Shown piece after piece: positions 59,123-64,000 of a DNA stretch of 64,000 bases. Positions within the stretch are counted from its first letter, which is position 1; each line of letters starts with the position of its first letter. Source of the stretch: Fallopia convolvulus (Eukaryota; Streptophyta; Magnoliopsida; Caryophyllales; Polygonaceae); assembly GCA_964016875.1 (NCBI GenBank), contig OZ024726.1:51448825-51512824 (forward strand), read 5' to 3'. Under the pieces are notes generated by a model. It had not been told where the DNA came from. It did no database searches and was given only the letters and a program-made list of their open reading frames with translations. Both the position numbers and the translations under genes were made by a program.

Positions 59123-61796
59123 ATGAAAATGCCAAGGTTGTCCGGGGACACGGCGTGGCCGCTGGTGGCGATGGTGGTGGTGCAGTTGGGTTACGCCGGA
59201 ATGAACATCCTGTCCAAGGTGGCGTTGGAGGCCGGCATGGATCCCTTCGTCCTCGTCGCGTATCGTCAGATCGTCGCCACCTTTGTCACTGCCCCCTTTG
59301 CTCTTTACCTTGAAAGGTATAGAATCCTTTGGATTATTGCATGTTTCAAATTATCATGCATGCATGAATGGTTTCAAGAAATTCGATAAAGAAAGTCAAT
59401 AGTTAAAGAGGTGTTTTCTTAGTCATTGATCCATTATCATATATTAGATATACTAAATAACACATTATTGGCTTTGCATGGTTTTGTAAGTATGTTCGTT
59501 GGTTGGATTGCTTTTCACTTAACTTTTCGACTTTGGTCAAAACTGGATTTTAAATCCAAACATTTGCTCCATCTTTTAATTTGGTGGCATGCAATAGATT
59601 TAATTAAGTTGTTCCAAAACTATATTTCATTGCCATGTTTATTTTAATAAAACACTAAAAAGTTAAACAAATATATATTGTTTCACAATGTTGTCTTGTT
59701 TTTTTTTTTTATAAATAATTTGTAATAGTGAAAACTCCTAATCTAGAAAGTCTGAAGTCCACAAGTTGAATTCACAAAAAAGGCAACGTATACAACAACA
59801 AAAACAACTTACTAAAGAAATGTAAACGTTACTACTATATATCATATATGTCAATACATTAGCACATGAAACAACCTTTCAAACAAGTTTATCAATGATA
59901 GCCCAAAATAAGAACCTCATTAATATTGTACTTGATTTATAAAAAGATTCCAATTGTAATGTGAGAGAGATGTATATAGGAACAGTTCATTTTGGGAGAA
60001 AATATATATAAAAGAAAATGAATTTTGCCCATTGCATGCGATTCTTTTTTTAAAAAAAATTTACCCTTCATTTAAAAATTACTACTCCGTATTACAATAA
60101 GTAATTATAACCTGCATATATATTATGGCTTTGATTTCACTGGTTGACTGCTTCCTCTGCATTCCCAATGTTGGATGTTTTGGTAAGTTTGTTGTAAATT
60201 GACATTTAATTCTAGCACTACGTACTCTACTAGCTAGCCAGCTGTGGGGCTTTGTTTGATTGGAGAGGCATTTCATTCACAAATGTTGCCCTACTTATTA
60301 AGTGGACCAAGTATTTATTTCCTCTAATTACTCAGCTAGAGTTCTAACACATTTAATGCAACATTTTGAATAGGGTCTATTAATTGATCGCTTTTGGTTG
60401 ATGGTGGTGTGTAGGCATATGCTACGTGACATCACCAAACAGATCCTATTCCAAATCTTTCTGTGTTCTCTTTTCGGGTAAGTACCTCACCAAGTGAAAT
60501 GTGTAGCCACTTATAGTAATTAGTCACTAATAAAGGCCAAGTTCATTTATTTAATTTAATTAACGCAGAGCCACCGGAAACCAACTTCTATACTTTGTTG
60601 GACTCAAGTACACTACCGCAACCATCGGATGTGCATTGAACAACACACTTCCTGCATTCACATTCATCCTCGCCATTCCGTTCGGGTATGCATTTATATG
60701 AACTTTGATCAATGTCTTCCTAGCTAACTTTAGTTGCATGTAATGTAAATGAGACCAATAAGTTGTATGTATAGACTCGAGAAGGTGGGAATAAGGAGAA
60801 GATCAGGACAAGCCAAAATCATAGGAACAACGGTGTGCATCGGAGGCGCAATGTTGCTGTCGTTTTACCATGGCCACGTAATCGGACTAGGCAACTCTAA
60901 GCTCAGCTGGAACTACGCCGATACAGTTCAGAACACGGCCAATGCATCAGCCGGGAGCTCTTCTGGAGGCGCCGCGTTGCTCTTGGGCCCTTTTCTTGTT
61001 CTTGGCAGCAATATTTGTTGGGCAATTTGGTTCATCCTCCAAGTAAGATCTCAATTCCAAATTGATAGTACCTTTCTTGATCAATTTTTTGATTGGTGTT
61101 GAATAATTTTGATCAGGCGAAGATGGGACAGAGTTTTGATGCACCATACACAAGCACAACACTGATGTGCTTGATGTCTGCGTTTCAATGCACAATCGCC
61201 GCTCTTTCCTTCAACCACAAGACCTCGGCATGGGCCTTGTTGCCACCCATTCGTCTTGTTGCTAGCATCTATGCGGTAAATTAAAAGCCTCTCTAGCTAA
61301 TTTATACCCTTAATTAATTGCACTTAATTAAGATAATTAATTTGCAAAAAAACCAGGGAGCCATTGGTTCAGGACTAGCATTCTGTCTCATGACATGGGC
61401 CATCCAAAAGAAAGGTCCTCTCTACGTTGCCGTGTTCAACCCTTTTTTGCTGGTGGTTGTGGCCTTACTCAGTTGGGCTTTGCTCGAGGAAAAATTATAC
61501 GTTGGAACGTGAGTAATCTTTCTAGTTCATCTCATTCTGATTTCATTGATTTAAGTCTCAACCCAACTAACTTAGCACTTACATTGTTCAATTGCAGGGC
61601 TGTGGGATCAGTGCTTATAGTGGTAGGGCTCTATGCAGTCTTGTGGGGAAAGAACAAAGAAGCAAAGGACGACAAAACTAAAGAAGAGGCCAAAATGACC
61701 ATGATTGAGGACGACACTGCTAGCATGGATCTGGAGCTACAAGCAAAAACGAGTCCAAACGGATATCTGAAGAACACCATATCCGGTCGCAATTGA
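59123..61796 (+). CDS. WAT1-related (UMAMIT, EamA/DMT) transporter
   Basis: Seven exons: 59123-59316, 60415-60477, 60569-60685, 60775-61042, 61117-61275, 61357-61508 and 61598-61796, all GT-AG with agreeing phases, giving 383 residues. It is a ten-helix membrane protein of the drug/metabolite transporter fold. The first helix contains VVVQLGYAGMNILSKVAL, then AYRQIVATF; later blocks are ATGNQLLYFVGLKYT, SFYHGHVIG, GPFLVLGSNICWAIWFILQ, APYTSTTLMCLMS, QKKGPLYVAVFNP and SWALLEEKLYVGT. The family moves amino acids or auxin-related compounds at the plasma membrane or tonoplast. The wording is closest to my memory of Arabidopsis At1g09380 (UMAMIT25). The cytosolic tail is acidic and Lys-rich. Substrate cannot be told from sequence. 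Confidence 0.94.
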
Positions 61797-62349
61797 CTAA
61801 ATCTCTATCTTCTGACTCAAGTCCAATTTGTCCTTATGTAATGTGCGTGAAATCACCATTTCAGTGTAAAATCGCAGCTTGAGTGTATCCTTTAAGCAAT
61901 TAAACCTAGCTTACTCTTTTGAGAGAAGCAGAAAACTCTATGATTTTCCAGTTGCTTGTTTATTCGGGAGGTGTATTGTATGCTGGTTATTAATGGACTT
62001 GAATCTTGATGAGTTTATGTTTAGTGTGCAATGTCAGTGTGCTTGAATCATTAAAAGAAAATCAAAGTTGCATAACTTTTGATAATGAACAACTGAACAA
62101 GAGAACATTGTGAATTTCATTTCAAACAATCTAATACATGAAAAACCTAAGAGCCAATATAATGAACCTCAAGGCATCCCACTGTTATTTGCTACAAAGC
62201 AACTGGTGTGCAGGAAAGGTATTACCGCATTTGGAAAGAGCAAATCATTTTAAAATTAAGCAGAGCACTGTGTATAGTAAAGATTAAGGAATCCTTCTCA
62301 ACACACAATAAATCATGTGCCCGTATACTTTTATGTATCAACTCAGAAT
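61797..62349. other. convergent 3' ends of UMAMIT and ABC genes
   Basis: The plus-strand transporter and the minus-strand ABC gene end towards each other. This spacer should contain both 3' UTRs. No other feature was recognised. Confidence 0.5.
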
Positions 62350-63513
62350 TTATTGTCTTAGAACTCTATTTGAGCTTTGGAAGAAGTTTTCTTCACCTGC
62401 AACTGTAGAATGTAGCCTTCCTCCTGCCCATCCGTTGTTCAATGGCCTGACAAAAGCAGAGGCCGGATCCCCGACCACACAACTTCCTTCAATTCGTCTA
62501 TCAAATTCAGGAAGCCCCTTTGCTTTTCTCTCTTGTCGCCTCTTTCTATCCTCATCTCTCTCTTTTCTCAACCAACTCTCCACAGTTCTCTACAATAGTT
62601 TCAACGTATCAATATACATCATAGAATGTGAAAAATAGGCATAACCTTGGTAATACTAACCATTAGTGATAGGTTTGAGATCTCTTTGAGTTTTTCCATT
62701 GGTAATGCTAACTGCAACCTGCCATGTGCCACATATACCTAATAAAGAGAATAGCAGGTCAGCAAGAAACAAAATAAGGACAAAAATGGATTTCAAGACC
62801 ATTTGAAATTCAAAACTCACAATGTGTGTTGGCCAACTTTCAAGACCATCAAATATATGTGTGGCATAAATTATTGTTGCTCCTCGTTTTTCACAATCAT
62901 TCTTGAGAAAGTTGAGAAGGTTAGCCCTGGCTAGGACATCAAGGTCTACAGTTATCTCGTCAAGAAGAAGCACCTAGACAGTCACAGAGATAAATTTCAT
63001 TAATTAGTTGTAGAGATTAGCAGATATGAGATTTGATCAGGTTTGATGCATACCTTAAATGGCTTAAGAAGACCCATACATATCTGGACTCGCCTTTTCT
63101 GGCCATCAGATACTTTGTGCATCCTCCAATGTAGATCAATATCAAGGACCTATATTCACCGGAAGCAATTTTGAAGTAGTAAGTTTACAATAATTTTAAA
63201 AAAAAAAAACAGTCTATGCTTGTCCTCCTTCATAAGAGAAAAATAACACTAGATGAAAACAAAATCATTCTACGTTATAGCTCTCATCATGGTAGTTTCA
63301 AGAATTATGGAAACAAATTTAGCAACTATGAACAGAAACTCTGAATCAATAGTCTTAACAATCCATTTGAGGAAGTACAATATGGAAACTGACCTTGATT
63401 AGTTCAGCTCTCCTTTCAGGATCAGAACCTGACACCCCAAATATCATTTTTTCAGCAGAAATGTCCATTTGTATTGAAACCTCGAATCCAGCAAAGGCAA
63501 CATCTCGTTTCCA
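62350..63513 (-). CDS. ABC transporter I family protein, ABCI20/21-like (3' part)
   Basis: Five exons on the minus strand, 63513-63394, 63149-63054, 62973-62821, 62738-62661 and 62589-62350, in phase, give the last 228 residues of a soluble ABC ATPase; the 5' exons with Walker A lie beyond the window. Motifs in order: AEKMIFGVSG, the signature region KVSDGQKRRVQICMGLL, Walker B VLLLDEITVDLD, the H-loop YATHIFDGLE, and a basic C-terminal tail SWLRKERDEDRKRR ending LHSTVAGEENFF. The lack of membrane segments and this wording mark the plant ABCI19-21 group, single-domain cytosolic ATPases reported to link to cytokinin responses. The exact paralogue cannot be settled without the 5' half. Confidence 0.92.
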
Positions 63514-64000
63514 CTGAATAAGATAACTTGTGTGTTGTAAGGAATTCAGATCTACTAAAGAATACATCTTATTGTCTTAATTCAACTACAAGGACTACAA
63601 ATAAACTTCTATGAGGAATTAAACAAGTACAATAATTCCACTAATTTTTTTGAAGCAGTTCAGCTTATGACATCAGAGCTTTATTCGAAGGGAAATGATT
63701 AACTTTCATTCATGTAAATTGGAAGACAGGAATGGTAGTTAAATAATTAAGATCTGTCTGTTCAAAATGTTTTCCTCATGGAGTCATGGACCTCATACAC
63801 CAGATTCATTAATCCACATTGCTTTATACCATGCATAGGGCCAAAATTGAGCAAGTGATTAACAACATGAAAAATTACATACTCCATACTAACACTATTT
63901 CAACAAATTGTACAAGATAAGAAATAAACAACTCATGTTTTTCTAGGGTCAGCAGAAAACATATTGGATCCTTTTTCTTTCTAGCTCCAAACTTTAGAAC
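63514..64000 (-). other. intron of the ABCI gene
   Basis: No exon-like sequence between the acceptor at 63514 and the window edge. The gene's upstream exons must lie further right. Confidence 0.6.

Overview
This is a piece of a nuclear flowering-plant genome, most likely a eudicot. It is AT-rich, its genes carry many introns, and most of the sequence between genes is transposon-derived. Five intron-containing host genes can be read exon by exon: an R2R3-MYB repressor (minus, 11340-12455), a cytosolic alkaline/neutral invertase (minus, 18459-22171), a cytosolic methionyl-tRNA synthetase (plus, 44268-50242), a WAT1/UMAMIT-type transporter (plus, 59123-61796) and the 3' part of an ABCI20/21-like ABC ATPase (minus, 62350-63513, continuing beyond the window). 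These are unrelated housekeeping and regulatory genes. They do not form an operon or a biosynthetic cluster.

Layout. 1-11 kb: gene-free DNA with two 5'-truncated LINEs bounded by 17-18 bp target-site duplications, a 50 bp near-perfect palindrome, an LTR-like block and a decayed L1-type LINE. 11-23 kb: the MYB and invertase genes, separated by a probable solo LTR and a SINE with a 17 bp duplication; the last invertase intron holds a Stowaway MITE. 23.4-34.6 kb: a stack of Helitrons lying on the minus strand. One carries a decayed RPA1-like gene. Another, about 7.2 kb, carries exon/intron fragments of at least four unrelated host genes (enolase, an AAA+ ATPase, UTP25, cobalamin-independent methionine synthase), all in one orientation. 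35-43 kb: a Stowaway MITE, the 5' LTR and gag remains of an LTR retrotransposon holding a hAT-type element that was later tandemly duplicated, an LTR-like block, another MITE and AT-rich repeats. 43.7-50.2 kb: methionyl-tRNA synthetase. 50.6-58.5 kb: an RTE-type LINE fragment, an inverted-repeat MITE, a non-autonomous hAT, and a segmental duplication carrying a ~70-75 bp minisatellite. 59-64 kb: the transporter and the ABC ATPase.

The most notable part is 23.4-34.6 kb: nested Helitrons with recognisable termini, an RPA-like passenger and a multi-gene capture. Other points of interest are a GC-AG intron in the methionyl-tRNA synthetase, a SINE with two opposed tRNA-like modules, and three unrelated tandem duplications that share a 144 bp period. 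Exon borders were read by eye from GT/AG sites, reading phase and remembered family sequences; no alignment or search was run.
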